Counted from the stretch's first letter, positions 46,063 through 57,476 are shown. The stretch: 64,000 nt of DNA from Wyeomyia smithii (GCF_029784165.1 NC_073696.1:52829501-52893500); one strand, 5' to 3'. Made by a program: numbers and translations. The notes: generated by a model not told the origin, from the sequence alone.

Positions 46063-47034
46063 ATAAGTATTACCTAGATAACCAGCAATCGTATAAAAAC
46101 GGCAATACAAAATCGTATAAACTTCTAGTTTTAATTGAAATTGTATAAAGTTCATGTTATTACCAGTTCAAGTTATTTTTCATCTTATATGGGTCATACA
46201 GTCCGTGATATACGACTGCATATTGTTCCTCGTATAAATGTACAGAAAAAATCAGGTTTCATCGCAGTAGAGTTGCCTACAGTGCTAAGTCTAATTGCAG
46301 TGCAAAATTGTAGGATTTCCAATTTGTTTGATCGACGTTGACATTGATGTTCCTTGACAACTCCTATAAGAGTTGTAAGAGGATTGCATAATGAATGAAA
46401 TACAATTTACTTTTTCGTGACAATTAAAATTGTCTATTTTGAAACATGAAATCCTAGAGTGGTAAAGAAAGATACCATATTTATGCCAAATTTAATCCAA
46501 ATTAAAATTTTCCTCTCAGCAACTCTGGTTTTTAAAACCTAGTTCCTGAAAGATTCAAAGAATTGGGTATTGAACATGAACACTGCAGTTTCAACTAAAA
46601 AAAAAATCATCAAAAAAAAACACATACAGTCGGGTTCTACAAAAGCATGGGCAACGCCTTGGAAGATTTTTTTAATGTTTGTTGATTGCAATTGCTTGAA
46701 TCGCCTAACAGTTGAAAAGAAGGTCAATGCGGATCGCATGTTATTATTCCTTCGTATATGAGGCAATATTGAGTTACATATTGACATCAGAGTCTATAAA
46801 TAGATTTGGGTCAACATTGAAGACAAGAAGTGTCATCATATACGATTTACAGGCTCATACGATTTAAGGCATTCAACAGTACTAGATAAAGTTCGATGAC
46901 CCGCAGCATCTTAAAATGACTCTGAGGATAGAGGATAGGAAAATTGAGGGTTCGAGGCTGAACACAACCTCGTAAAATATAACAAATAAAAATGCCACAT
47001 CCAACCACAATGATTATGACATACCAAAGACTGT
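46063..47034. other. No recognised gene
   Basis: AT-rich non-coding sequence; no supported feature. Confidence 0.4.
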
Positions 47035-47700
47035 GGTGCTTATAACGGGAGTCACTTCACGGTGAAATATATTTCACTCTCACGCTCACTTCACTTTTTT
47101 AGACCTATTCCCGATTCCACCTCAAGTGAGGTATCAAAAATCACCTCCGTGGAGTGAGATTGACAGTGAAGTGAAATTGAGAATAGGACAAGTGAAATGA
47201 GATTGTTTCCCAGCTCAAAAATCTCTAAGTCCCAGAAAGTCGTTTTTTTAGATAACACCTGATCTTGACGTGTTCTGCATTTCTAAGACATTCGGCATCA
47301 AAAAAATGTTTTTTTCGGTATCGAAAATTTCCTGAACTAGTTTGCATTTTTTTCATCGGGCAAAAAATGAAAAATTGACCGCTTCAAGGCACGGATCAAA
47401 CTCTGATTCGCTTCGTTACTGAAGAATAAATCCAATATTTACCATTAGATCACAAATCAATCAACTTTAGGACTTATGGCAGCTTCGTGGAATCATTCCA
47501 CCGTTCAAAATGGTCGTGAAATTATTCCACGCGAAACGTCGCTTTTTCCGTTCTCACTTCACTGATATGACACTCATAATAACCCAGATTCCACGGCAGA
47601 TGTCACTTCGCGACGTTTTTCTCACTTACGTGAGTCCCGTAATAGGATTTTGTTCACTTCACTCTGATTTCACCGTGAAGTGACTCCCGTAATAAGCACC
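47035..47700. mobile_element. 666-bp MITE with GGTGCTTAT ends
   Basis: 34-bp terminal inverted repeats with one mismatch: GGTGCTTATAACGGGAGTCA against GGTGCTTATTACGGGAGTCA, both continuing CTTCACGGTGAAAT. TGT flanks both ends (47,032-47,034 and 47,701-47,703), a possible 3-bp target-site duplication as made by Harbinger-type transposases (superfamily is inference). The middle, about 47,230-47,410, matches the dispersed repeat at 23,437, so another repeat is probably inserted. Confidence 0.75.
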
Positions 47701-47922
47701 TGTATTAAAGTGAAATTATTGCTACACAAATTTTATGTTTTTTATTATTTGGAAAATTTAGGTTGTATATAATGCAAAATTTATTCGCGGTACATGTTAC
47801 ACACTACTGCGTTTTAGTTCGTAGAGCATAATAGTAGAATCATAATCAGGTGAAACGGAATTGTATGTATGCTTAAATTATGACAATAAAAATTTTTACT
47901 AAGTAAGAAACAGAGTTGTTCA
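47701..47922. other. Non-coding spacer
   Basis: AT-rich spacer between the MITE and the LINE target site; nothing recognised. Confidence 0.5.
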
Positions 47923-47937
47923 TACCCCAGATTTTAT
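47923..47937. repeat. Left target-site duplication of the I-clade LINE
   Basis: TACCCCAGATTTTAT, identical over 15 bp to 54,042-54,056. Confidence 0.85.
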
Positions 47938-48279
47938 AGTTAGTTTAAATTAGTTTATTTGACACGGCACGATACATTTTCTGTTTTACTGAGCCAAGTA
48001 CAATTCGTATTAATTCTACGTTAGCAGGGAAAAGAGGGAGGCCTTTTTCTTTATTCTCGCGGCCGACTACGAGCTAGTGGGGATTTAAGGTGAGAAGAGG
48101 GGAGATACAACTTTGACTTAAAACTATTTTGGAATTTTGTTTTTCAACTTTAGAGCAATTGTATTCTTGTTTGTTGTGGGTTCAAAATATTAGTGTCAGC
48201 ATAGATGCGGGCTCTTCGTTTCCGTGTCTTCAGCATAGTATATTTGTATCTTTAATCTGACAAATAGACAAAGAAAATT

Positions 48280-51200
48280 TTAGATTTTAAAGTCAGCGTT
48301 TTTCAGAAAGCAGTATAGCTGTGTCATGTACTGGAGATCACCGCTTCCCAGAATGTCTCTGACGGGTACGTTCGGTTGTTTTCCTCGGGCCCGGAGGGAA
48401 TCTATAAGCTCGGACCTAACATCACAGAATTCGGCACACGACCAAACAACATGCTCGATGTCATGGTAGCCATCGCCACAAACGCAGTGATTACTGTCTA
48501 CAAGCCCTATACGAAAGAGATGCGTGTTTAACGTATAGTGATTGGATATAAGTCTGGACATCACGCGAATGAAGTCCCGACCTACATCCAACCCCTTGAA
48601 CCATGCTTTCGTCGATACCTTAGAAAAAATGGAATGTAGCCACCGTCCCAGTTCATCTGAGTTCCATGATGATTGCCAACTGTTGAGTGTTCTCTGACGC
48701 AAAATGCTATAAAATTCATCATAAGCAATTGGTCTTACATAGATATCGCCATCAATAGCACCCACCTTAGCTAAAGCGTCAGCCTTTTCATTGCCCGGAA
48801 TCGAGCAATGAGAAGGGACCCACGCTAAGGTAACCCGGTAATTATTATCTGTTAAAGCACTTAAAAACCGCCGTATTTTCCCCAGGAAATACGGGGTGTG
48901 CTTCACAGTCTTCATCGATCGCAGAGCCTCAATGGCACTAAGACTGTCTGTGAAGATGAAGTAGTGGTCTATGAGCAGGGTTTCGATGATCCCAAGAGAG
49001 TACTGAATAGCAGCAAATTCTGCGACGTACACGGAAGCAGGAGCATCGAGTTTGTGAGAGGCGGTAAAATTTTCGTGGAAAACACCGAAGCCAGTGGACT
49101 CATCTAGATTAGATCCGTCAGTATAAAACATTTCATCACAACTCACATGTTTTAACTTATTTAAAAAAATCTTAGGGATCTCTTGTGGGCGCAATTGATC
49201 CGGGATACCAATAATGTCTTCTTTCATGGTGGTGTCGAAGAATATAGCATTGTTAGAAGTATCTAAAGGTGCGACATTGAAGGGAACGTATGAAGAAGGG
49301 TTAATATCTTGAGCCATGTAGTCAAATATAAAGTCATAAATCTGGTTTGGGGTTGAAGGTCGACCAACCTCTCGAAATTTTCAATTACTAATGTATTCAT
49401 GACCGTACATCGAATTAGTAACCGGTAAGAGAGATTCCAAAAGCGATGTTTCAACGGAAGAATACCCGCTAGCACTTCAAGACTCATCGTATGGGTCGAC
49501 TGCATGCAACCCAAGGCAATACGCAAACAACGATATTGTATTCTTTCTAGTTTCGAAATATGCGTGTTCGCAGCGGAGCGAAAGCAGAAACAACCGTATT
49601 CAAGAACTGACAGTATTGTTGTTTGGTATAACCTTAGAAGGTCTCCTGGGTGAGCACCCCACCAGGTTCCGGTAATCGTACGAAGAAAATTAATCCTCTG
49701 TTGGCATTTTCGTGTCAGATACCTAATATGGCAAGCCCAGTTGCATTTAGAGTCGAACCAGACCCCGAGATATTTAGCGACTAAAACCTGAGTGATCGTT
49801 TTACCCGTTAGTAGGAGCTGCAGCTGAGCTGGGTTATGCTTCCTAGAAAAAACGACCAACTCAGTTTTCTCCGGAGAGAATTCGATACCCAGCTTAAGAG
49901 CCCATTCAGACAAATTGTCTAAGGTATCTTGCAATGGTCCTTGCAGATCGCTAGCCTCGCTACCAGTAATGGATACAACGCTATCGTCTGCAAGTTGCCT
50001 TAGCGTGCATGAATTCGCAAGACATTCATCGATGTCATTAACGTAAAAATTATATAAGAGAGGACTTAAACATGAGCCCTGGGGAAGGCCCATGTAACTA
50101 ATCGGGGAAGTTGTTGAATCGCCATGTGAGAAATACATATGCTTTTCTGACAACAAATTGAGCAAAAAATTATTCAAATTTGGTGAAAGTCCCTGCGAAT
50201 GAAGTTTCGCGCTTAAAACTCAGAGACAGAGTCAAAAGCCCCCTTAATATCCAAGAACGCAGAAGCCATTTGCTCTTTTCGAGCAAATGCGAGTTGAATT
50301 TCAGTAGAAAGCAACGCTAGGCAATCGTTCGTTCCTTTGCCCCGGCGAAAGCCAAATTGAGTATCTGAAAGTAAACCGTTTGTTTCGACCCATTTGTCTA
50401 ACCGTAAGAGGATCATTTTCTCCATTAATTTCCGGAGGCAAGAGAGCATCGCAATCGGCCTATATGAATTGTGATCAGAGGCAGGTTTCCCGGGTTTCCG
50501 AATAGCAATGACTTTTACCTCCCTCCAGTCATGCGGAACAATATTTAGCTCAAGAAACTTGTTGAACAAATTCAACAAGCGTCTTTTTGCAGAGTCGGGT
50601 AGATTCTTCGACAGGTTGAATTTTATTCTATCTAACCCTGGAGCCTTATTGTTGCACGACAGGAGAGCCATTGAAAATTCCAACATCGAAAATGGAGGCT
50701 CTTCCGTAGTTACTTAAAACGCGTCGCGAAAGGTTTTCTGCTCCGGTACAGAGTCCGGACAGACCTTTTTGGCAAAATCGAGTATCCAACGATCTGAATA
50801 CTCCTCACTCTCATTCGAAATGTCACGGTTCCTCATGCGCCTGGCGGTATCCCAAAGAGTGCTCATCGCTGTTTCCCTCGTCAACGCGTTTACGAACCGC
50901 CGCCAGTACCCGCGTTTTTTCGCCTTTACTAAGCTCTTCATCTGCCTGCCCAGTGCCTCGTACTTTCGAAGTAGGTTGACAGTGCCGTACTCCCGGTAGT
51001 CCTTATACGCCGCGGACCTTCGCGCGTACAGCTCAGAGCACTCTTTGTCCCACCATTTGTTGGGAGGGCGCTGTCTAATCGTTACCCCGGGTATCGGTTT
51101 CGTCTGAGCTTGAGTCGCGGCGTCGATTATCAAGCCAGCTAAGAACGCGTATTCTTCCTCCGGAGGGAGTTCTTCGTGAGTCTCGATAGATTCCGCTATA

Positions 51201-51958
51201 AAAGACTCATAACGCTTCCAACCAATATTACGTGTAAGGTCGTAGGAAATATTGATTGGGTTCGGGGGAGTTGAACCATTAGCAATTGATATAACGATTG
51301 GAAGATGATCACTACCGTGGGGATCGTTGATTACTTTCCACTGGCAATCTAACGCTAGTGATGTCGAGCAGAGGGATAGGTCAAGCACGCTTTCACGTGC
51401 TGGAGGATTAGGTACACGTGTCGCTTCCCCAGTATTCAAAAGTGTCATATTGAAGTCGTCGATCAAGTTACAGATTAAAGAAGATCGGTTGTCGTCGTAC
51501 AGCGACCCCCAAAGCGAACAGTGAGAGTTAAAATCTCCCAAAATCAAAAAAGGTGCGGAAAGCAATTCTGCTATATCAAGGAGTTGCTTCTGTTCAATCC
51601 GCGCGGATGGGGGAATATATAACGAAACAAGGCAAAGGTCTTTTCCATTCATATTCGTTTGAATGGCAACAACTTCAATATTCGAGATCGAGGGGAGGTC
51701 GATTCTGAAAAAAGAATAGCACTTTTTGATCCCTAAAAGTACCCCTCCACCGTGTGAGTCTCGATCTCGACGAATGATGTTGGAATCGTAGAAATTGAGT
51801 TGGTCATTTGAATTGAGAAAGGTTTCACAGAGCGCGAACGCATCACAATTGTATGTGTTTATCAAATGTGAAAATAAATCGCATTTGGGGATGATACTTC
51901 TGCAGTTCCACTGTAACACAGTGACAAAATTCCTAACCCCTTTCGACGTATTAGTCAT
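48280..51958 (-). pseudogene. I-clade LINE ORF2 (EN-RT-RNase H), interrupted
   Basis: It starts at 51,958. Endonuclease motifs in the first 414 residues: WNCRS (17-21), CET with catalytic Glu (44-46), GDFN (141-144) and SDH (216-218). An in-frame TAA at 50,714-50,716 follows. RT motifs: AFLDIKGAFDSV (motif A), MGLPQGSCLSPLLY (motif B), RQLADDSVVSI (motif C, catalytic ADD kept), FSPEKTELVVFSRK and YLGVWFD. A frameshift near 50,213 lies just after motif A, and another is near 49,300. The RNase H part keeps all expected acidic and His residues: YTDGS, AEFAAI, FTDSLSAIEA, and WVPSHCSIPGNEKADALAK. A C-terminal CVCGDGYHDIEHVVWSC looks like a zinc-binding motif. The enzyme would reverse-transcribe element RNA at a nicked target. 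This copy cannot make full-length protein. Confidence 0.92.
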
Positions 51959-52085
51959 CGAAAGATACGATAGCTGAAATGAGGGGCCAAGTTGCTGTAA
52001 GTTGCTTCAAAAAGGTTTTCACTGTGGGGGGAAGGGCAAGAAGAATGTTTTGAAGGGGATCTGGTATGTTGAATGTTTTAAATAT

Positions 52086-53341
52086 TCAGTCCACAATATC
52101 AGAGAATTTTATGAACCCTGTTTCTTTTATGTCTTCTGATCGAGAAATGGGTGCACGAGGGGTTTTTGGTGCCCCAGGAAGCGGTGGGTACTCCTGGTTT
52201 GATTTGAAATTAAAACCGGGGGGTACTTGCTTCGGTTTTTCTTCACCGCTTCCTTTTTGTGTTGTCTTATTGGTTATTCCGCTAGGGGTTATCTTGCGAC
52301 CTTTGCGAGAAAGATTAGGAGAGTTGACCATTCTCCTCTTCCTAGATCCTTCTGGCATGGCATAAGAACACCCTTCGACGGGATCGTCAGATGTACCCTC
52401 ATCGGTTGGCAAAAAGGAAAAGATGTTTCCTGTCGAGGGTGGCTCAGCCCTCTTAAGCATTTCTGCAAAAGAGCGCTTTGATCGTTCCTTAAGGGAACGC
52501 TTAATTTTTACCTCGCGCTGTTTGTACGCGGGACACGCCGAAAGGTCATGCCGAGTTCCCTCGCAGTAAAGACACTTTTCAGTATCCTCACTGCAAGCGG
52601 TCTCAGCATGATTGCCTCCGCACTTGCTGCAGCGTGCCTTGTTGCAGCAGTAGGTGGCTGTATGACCTAACTGCTTGCAGTTTTGGCAATGCATGACCCG
52701 CGGTACGAACAGGCGTACAGGCAGACGAACCCTGTCCAAAGAGATGTAGTTCGGCAGTGTGGATCCGGCGAATGTTACACGGAAGGAATCCGAAGGGAGG
52801 AATTTCTTCTTCCTTCTGCGATGGACACTGAATGCAATTGCTTGACATCCAGTATCTTTACATCTTGAATCAGGGGGTTCTTGAAGCAGCCAACCCCGTG
52901 ACGCAAAATGTCATCGACCGAGAGGCTTCCTTCGGTAACCACACCGTCGATCTCCACGTCCTTGGCAGGGATGTACACGTGGTACTCCCTTGTAAAGAGC
53001 TCGTAGGTTGCAATTTCGTTTGCTTGCTTCAAGCTACTCACGACAACTCGCAGTTTGTTCGGCCTCACCTTCGTAATCTCGGTTACGGCCGAAAACTGTT
53101 TTGCCAGGTCTTTGCCTATTTGAATTATATTCAAAGGTTTTTTTATGGGCCGGAAGTAAACAACGTAGGGACCGCTAGCGGCATCTGGGTAAGCTTTTAC
53201 CCGTATTTCCGGTACCCTTGGTACGGGGCTAGGTAGCGGGGGTGGTGCAGGGGAAGGTAAGGGAGAACTGCTGGGGGAAATTTCAATTTCTTCCCCATTT
53301 GTTTCCACATCCAGAAAAAGTTGCACCTGCATGTCGTCCAT
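52086..53341 (-). pseudogene. I-clade LINE ORF1 (nucleic-acid-binding, CCHC), frameshifted
   Basis: ORF1 starts at 53,341, in the only long frame after the leader. The N-terminal part is a proline/serine-rich stretch (SSSPLPSPAPPPLPSPVP), then an RRM-like region (YVVYFRP, DLAKQFSAVTEITKVRPNKL). A frameshift near 52,760 separates this from the C-terminal part, which begins in sense with DSFRVTFAG and carries three zinc knuckles: CQNCKQLGHTATYC, CSKCGGNHAETAC and CLYCEGTRHDLSAC. A basic tail follows (SRKRRMVNSPNLSRKGRK). The stop is at 52,086, 127 bp before the ORF2 start. The protein would coat element RNA as a nucleocapsid-like chaperone. A diverged plus-strand relic of the same ORF is at 38,348. 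Confidence 0.9.
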
Positions 53342-53469
53342 TTTGCGGGAGCGTTACGCTCTACCGCACACAAACGATAAATATTCGAATGTGTGGGGGG
53401 GGGGATCAAACAGTTGATATTAAATTTTAAAAACAATATTTCAAACTACAATGGATCAAATAAAAAAAA

Positions 53470-53590
53470 AGACAGTAATACTAATAATAATAACAATAGA
53501 AATAATACTAATAATAATGATAATAATAATAATAATAACAATAATAATAATAATGATTATAATTATAATAATATTGATAGTAATAATATT
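53470..53590. repeat. (AAT)n-type microsatellite inside the LINE leader
   Basis: About 120 bp of imperfect AAT/AAC/GAT trinucleotides, preceded by a G-run at 53,396-53,404. It lies between the LINE 5' end and ORF1, so it is part of the element's leader or expanded within it. Confidence 0.85.
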
Positions 53591-54041
53591 AATAATGATA
53601 AAAATTCTAAAGTGAAAACTTCACCGAACGTCTAAGTCAAGACCTCACGGCTGATAGTAGGATCAATCGAGTGTCTCCGCAGAACAAACAATGACGATCC
53701 AGCTTCGCGTTGTGACACAGTGGCCTTGTAGATGCCACTTGTAGTTGACTTCCACTCGCTCGATCGTATGGTGGTCCGTGCTGCTAGCGGGGTAACAGCG
53801 GTGCGGGAGAATTATTCTTGCTGATATATCAGCTGCGTATCAGATCACTGGCGGGGTAGCCTGCCCCTACCAGTGTGCAGAAGATGTTTCTGCCGATATA
53901 CTTAGGCTATTGTTATCGCACAGCACAAGAACTAATCGACAAAAAAAAACACCCGTAGGATAACTCGTGTATTGTTATTTTGCGAATCAAGCAGAGCTGA
54001 ACAATTTGCGTCTAATCGAGACGAAAGCAAAACAACGAATG

Positions 54042-54056
54042 TACCCCAGATTTTAT
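54042..54056. repeat. Right target-site duplication of the I-clade LINE
   Basis: TACCCCAGATTTTAT, the partner of 47,923-47,937. Confidence 0.85.
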
Positions 54057-54165
54057 GCAGAAGGTAATTGTTATAGAATTGTAGAAAATGAATTAAAAAG
54101 TTGTATAGTTGAATTGTAGAAAATGAATTAAAAAGTTGTAACTGTTAAAGTTGTATTAAAAAGGT

Positions 54166-54733
54166 GTGATCGATTTTCCAGAACCAAGTTTTTTGGTTCC
54201 TTTTGGGGCCTCAAACAACTCTGAAGTTACCGGAAGTCTATTGGTTTTGTCTCCGTTTGGCGCATTGCAGTTCAAATTTGTATAAAAATTTATATGGAAA
54301 ACCCTGCTTTTTTACATTTACCTTTCTAGAGAGCACAATAGTGATCTAATAATGCACTACATTATGTAAAAGTATAGTATTTTAGATGCCTAACAACTTT
54401 GCAGAAGACACTGAAGAGCTAGGATGTTCCTAAGAAGAGCTATAGCTGTTCAAAATTGAGTATGTCGATTTAAATGCAGAAAATCTTGTTTTCTGCCAAC
54501 ATTATCACCAATGTACCGGCGCCAGTAGGATTCCCATCAGAAATAACCTGTCGTAACGAGTTTATACACTCAGCTGGATCAAACAAACAAAGTCAGATCA
54601 ATATTCTAGTCGTAGGTAGAATCTACAACGTGTTTCAGAGGTTACTTTTTATGGAAATCTGACTAACGCCGGTACACTTGGCAGAAAATATGATTTACAA
54701 GATAAATTTCGACCTACTCAACTTTGAACAGCT
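54166..54733. mobile_element. Long-hairpin MITE, truncated copy 2
   Basis: Matches the left arm and loop of the 906-bp element (CGATTTTCCAGAACCAAG, TCCGTTTGGCGCATTGCA, AGCTGGATCAAACAAACAA) and ends in the right arm at about ACTTTGAACAGCT. The outer TTAGGGTGGGG end and most of the right arm are missing. Confidence 0.8.
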
Positions 54734-54995
54734 TCCAATGAACATATGGTTTTTGCTGGAGAACCACGGACAAATTAAGAAAACGTGTATTTTCCTAAAT
54801 ATTGATAATTTTTCGAGCTTAAATTCAAAATAACTCGAAAACCGATGCCTTTAGAATGTTAACTACCAAAAGCTTTTTGATTCAAAATGACTCTCTGCAT
54901 CTTTTAAAATAATAGGAACCTTTCCCTGCCCCAAAAACTCCTACATACATATTTTTACGTTGATCGGTTCAGTACTTTTCAAGTCTATATGGATC
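54734..54995. other. Non-coding spacer
   Basis: No feature supported. Confidence 0.5.
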
Positions 54996-55018
54996 AGACA
55001 GACAGACAGACAGACAGG
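54996..55018. repeat. (GACA)n microsatellite
   Basis: Five GACA units in a row. Confidence 0.85.
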
Positions 55019-56127
55019 ACTGCATTTTTATATGTTTAGAAGAAGAAGATATGTTAATTTGTTTCATTTTACAGCTGTTTCATAACAATAAGGTAGCAAC
55101 TGATTTTTTTAAATAGCTTAGCGATCAAGTGTTATTTGCATTTCCCTGATATTTCAGATGTTGGCGAAAATAGGGTCTTTGAGTGGCGAAAGTAGGATTT
55201 AAGGGGACGTATTTAGGGACTAGATTAGTTATTTTGGCTGTGCTGCCGTGGGCTGTGATTTTGACGTAAGCGCCAGATGCACAAAATCGTTCCAGGAGCG
55301 ATTTTGTCTAAATCGTTCACAAATTAACAGAAGCGCTTTATCACGCAATCTGATCTGATAGAGTCTAAGTAAATATGTTGAAAAACGTAACCCATTGCTT
55401 TGGAACGTTTATTTATGTAAATGCATTGAGTTCTAACGCTAACGTCACTTCTCCTGCAAAATAGCAAAACCATTTCAACGTTTTGCATAAAAAGTGACGC
55501 AGCAAGGATATAACTAAAATTATGCACTCCACAAGCATGATACACTGTCGTATCCACATTTTTGAAAACGGCAACAAACATCTTGAAGATGGCAACTTAT
55601 ACTATAGTAATACATAAAAAAATGAAATTTGAAAATTTGGCGCTTACGTCAAAACGCCAGCTCACGGCAGTGTGATGCAACCCGAAAATGTGAAACAGTG
55701 TAAATTGAGCACTATGCAGTAAATACAGTACATCGCCGAGGTAACACATTGAAATATATCAAGTTTAACTTACTTGTCTTGAATAAAGGGTCCATTACCC
55801 TATTCAAAGACATATATTCGTATACAAAATGGCTTTGCACATAATCCTTCATATTTTATAGTAGAAATACATTGTGGATTTGAGAGACATCTTTTGCTGT
55901 TTTAGTCATCGGAAAATTAATAAATCAGGTTTTGTAAGCATCTGGAGCTAGTTTCATATCATTCACAAAAGGTATTGGTCAACTTCAATTTATCATATTA
56001 TTTTTGTTGTGTATCCAAAAAAAACTGAACATCCCTCATTTTAAAAATGGGTGTGTATAGTATCATGCCTTATGTTTGATTTTGACATTTCCTCTCCAGT
56101 TCAGTCATTTGCTAATCAGTTATGAAA
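55019..56127. other. No recognised gene; possible mariner 5' flank at the end
   Basis: Non-coding. The last 120 bp precede a mariner N-terminus and may include its leader; no terminal repeat could be proven. Confidence 0.4.
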
Positions 56128-56232
56128 ATGGCGTCGAAGCAATAAAAGCAACGCATTAAAATTTTGTTGTCATGCCAAGTTGGTAAAATTTTTGAATGTG
56201 GCTTAATCAACCGTCATCAAGGTAATAAGTGT
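56128..56232 (+). pseudogene. ITm/mariner transposase N-terminal fragment
   Basis: ATG at 56,128 starts MASKQ followed by a stop. After frame changes the sequence KFLNVA, stop, STVIKVIS matches KLLNVAKSTVTNAIKV, the helix-turn-helix of the relic at 37.5 kb. At the DNA level TTGAATGTGGC(T/C)(T/A)AATCAACCGTCA is shared. Only the N-terminus survives. Two copies of one transposase family are thus present, in opposite orientation. Confidence 0.65.
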
Positions 56233-57000
56233 TTAGAGAACTAACCTATATTCTTATGGGTCCCGTAACAACTGTGTAACTTTTCAGATCGATCGGGGAA
56301 ACGCCCGATTTTCAAAGTTTCCATACGATTTTATATGGGAAAATTCACATTTTCAATACTTATTCTCTAGAGATGTCAAGTTGGGTCTTAAAAAATATCA
56401 ATACATGATATTTGTAGGAAATTTTCCAGTTGTTATAGGTCCCATAAGAAACACGAAAAGTGCACGGGAGCGAAAAAATAACACCTTCGCTTTTTTCCCA
56501 TATAACCGTGTCCCAGTCTAGTACACATATTTTAGGTAGAATAAGTTTCCACAGAAAGTGTGATCAAACCGGTAAATCTTATGAACAACAATCTTTTGGG
56601 TCGCATTGCAAACCAATCTTCAAAGGTTAATGATTCCGACGCTCTGTGTCTTTTGAAAGTTTTTTTTTCAATATTTGAAAGCTTGATTCAAAATCAAGCA
56701 CCTTTACCGAATCGAAAACATCCTTCTCAACCGAAATTTACCTGCGACCCAACTAGCAGTCACGTACCACGGCGATACTTATCAGATTATCAGCTCACCA
56801 GTGTAATGAAAGCGTTAATACTTAATTGAGAAAAACGTCGTAAGAAGGCACCCGCCTTCAGCTCGAAAAGCTCAAAAATAATTTCTCCATTCAAGTCGGT
56901 CGGGCTGCGGTGGAACTTATTATTAAAATTAACTCATTCATTTAATTTCGTCCGTTTTCTCATTCTCGCTCTTCATCTTGTCTCGATTTTCCTTTCGCAG
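56233..57000. other. Upstream intron of the PH-domain gene (inferred)
   Basis: Non-coding as far as can be seen. It ends in a strong pyrimidine-rich acceptor (TCTCGATTTTCCTTTCGCAG) directly before the exon at 57,001. Confidence 0.5.
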
Positions 57001-57107
57001 AAGTCGCTGCTAATTGGACGCATCCCGGTAGCCCAGATGACCGGACCGATCAAACGGGGCTTGCTGTGGCAGCAGCGGGACCGACTTTTCTCCAGATGGA
57101 AGGAAAG
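57001..57107 (+). CDS. PH-domain protein, internal exon a
   Basis: A 107-bp exon between a strong acceptor (TTTCGCAG at 56,993-57,000) and a donor (AAG|GTTAGT at 57,108). Translation from codon position 1 gives KSLLIGRIPVAQMTGPIKRG then LLWQQRDRLFSRWKE, ending with two bases of an Arg codon. The K-R-G-L-L-x-Q-R-D-R-L-F-S-R-W-K-E-R pattern is the first beta strands of a pleckstrin-homology domain: a basic strand-1/loop region followed by W-K-x-R. PH domains bind phosphoinositides or proteins at membranes. The exon joins the next one (57,380) in correct phase. Neither a start codon nor the rest of the gene is identified in this window. The exact protein is unknown to me. Confidence 0.85.
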
Positions 57108-57379
57108 GTTAGTATCGACGGGGATGAGGGGGGACGGACGATTCTTGAAGCATTCTGCAACCCCTTTCGCGTCAGGTTGTTTTTTTATTTGAACGTTGAA
57201 CAGACTTCCAATTGCTTCGTGATGAATCCTTCAAGAATGTCAGTTTCGTTGGCTTTTATGCTCAGTGAATGAACTGTCTACGATTGGTTGTCTTTTTTTA
57301 CTGTCGTGAAAACGGAATGGTCTAACTAATTAAACCACGTCGTTTCTTTTTTTCACTCTTATTACTGCGACAATTGCAG
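57108..57379 (+). other. Intron within the PH-domain gene
   Basis: A 272-bp phase-2 intron, GTTAGT to TTGCAG. The 68-codon frame that appears to run through it is exon a reading into the intron. Confidence 0.8.
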
Positions 57380-57476
57380 ATATTTCATCTTGACACGTGA
57401 CTATCTCAACTGCTTTAAACGAGCCTCCGGATCGGGATCGGAGAAAATTTCCGACATGGGCCAGTTCATTTTTAAG
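57380..57476 (+). CDS. PH-domain protein, internal exon b
   Basis: A 97-bp exon after acceptor ACAATTGCAG. The first base completes an Arg codon, then YFILTRDYLNCFKRASGSGS and EKISDMGQFIFK follow, and the donor AAG|GTAAGT at 57,477 is consensus, leaving phase 0. With exon a this gives WKERYFILTRDYLNCFK, the classic PH strand 2-3 signature (W-K-x-R-Y-F-x-L). The serine/glycine stretch would be the strand 3-4 loop. The second half of the domain, including the C-terminal helix with its invariant Trp, must lie in later exons, which I do not find before the window ends. The codon pattern and splice sites are those of a live host gene, unlike the transposon relics around it. Confidence 0.87.

Larger units (their letters stand above)
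47938..54041 (-). mobile_element. Near full-length I-clade non-LTR retrotransposon
   Basis: A 6.1-kb element on the minus strand, bounded by a perfect 15-bp direct repeat. In transcription order: a 5' leader of about 700 bp containing a (TTA)n-type microsatellite, ORF1 with three zinc knuckles, ORF2 with endonuclease, reverse transcriptase, RNase H and a C-terminal Cys/His motif, and a 3' tail of about 340 bp ending in TAAACTAATTTAAAC-type sequence. Domain order and RNase H match the I clade (Drosophila I factor, mosquito MosquI). One frameshift in ORF1 and a stop plus two frameshifts in ORF2 make it inactive, but intact boundaries and a perfect duplication point to fairly recent insertion. 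Confidence 0.9.

Noticed and set aside
53393..53635. 80-codon asparagine-rich frame
   Set aside because: Translation of an AAT-type microsatellite in the LINE leader.
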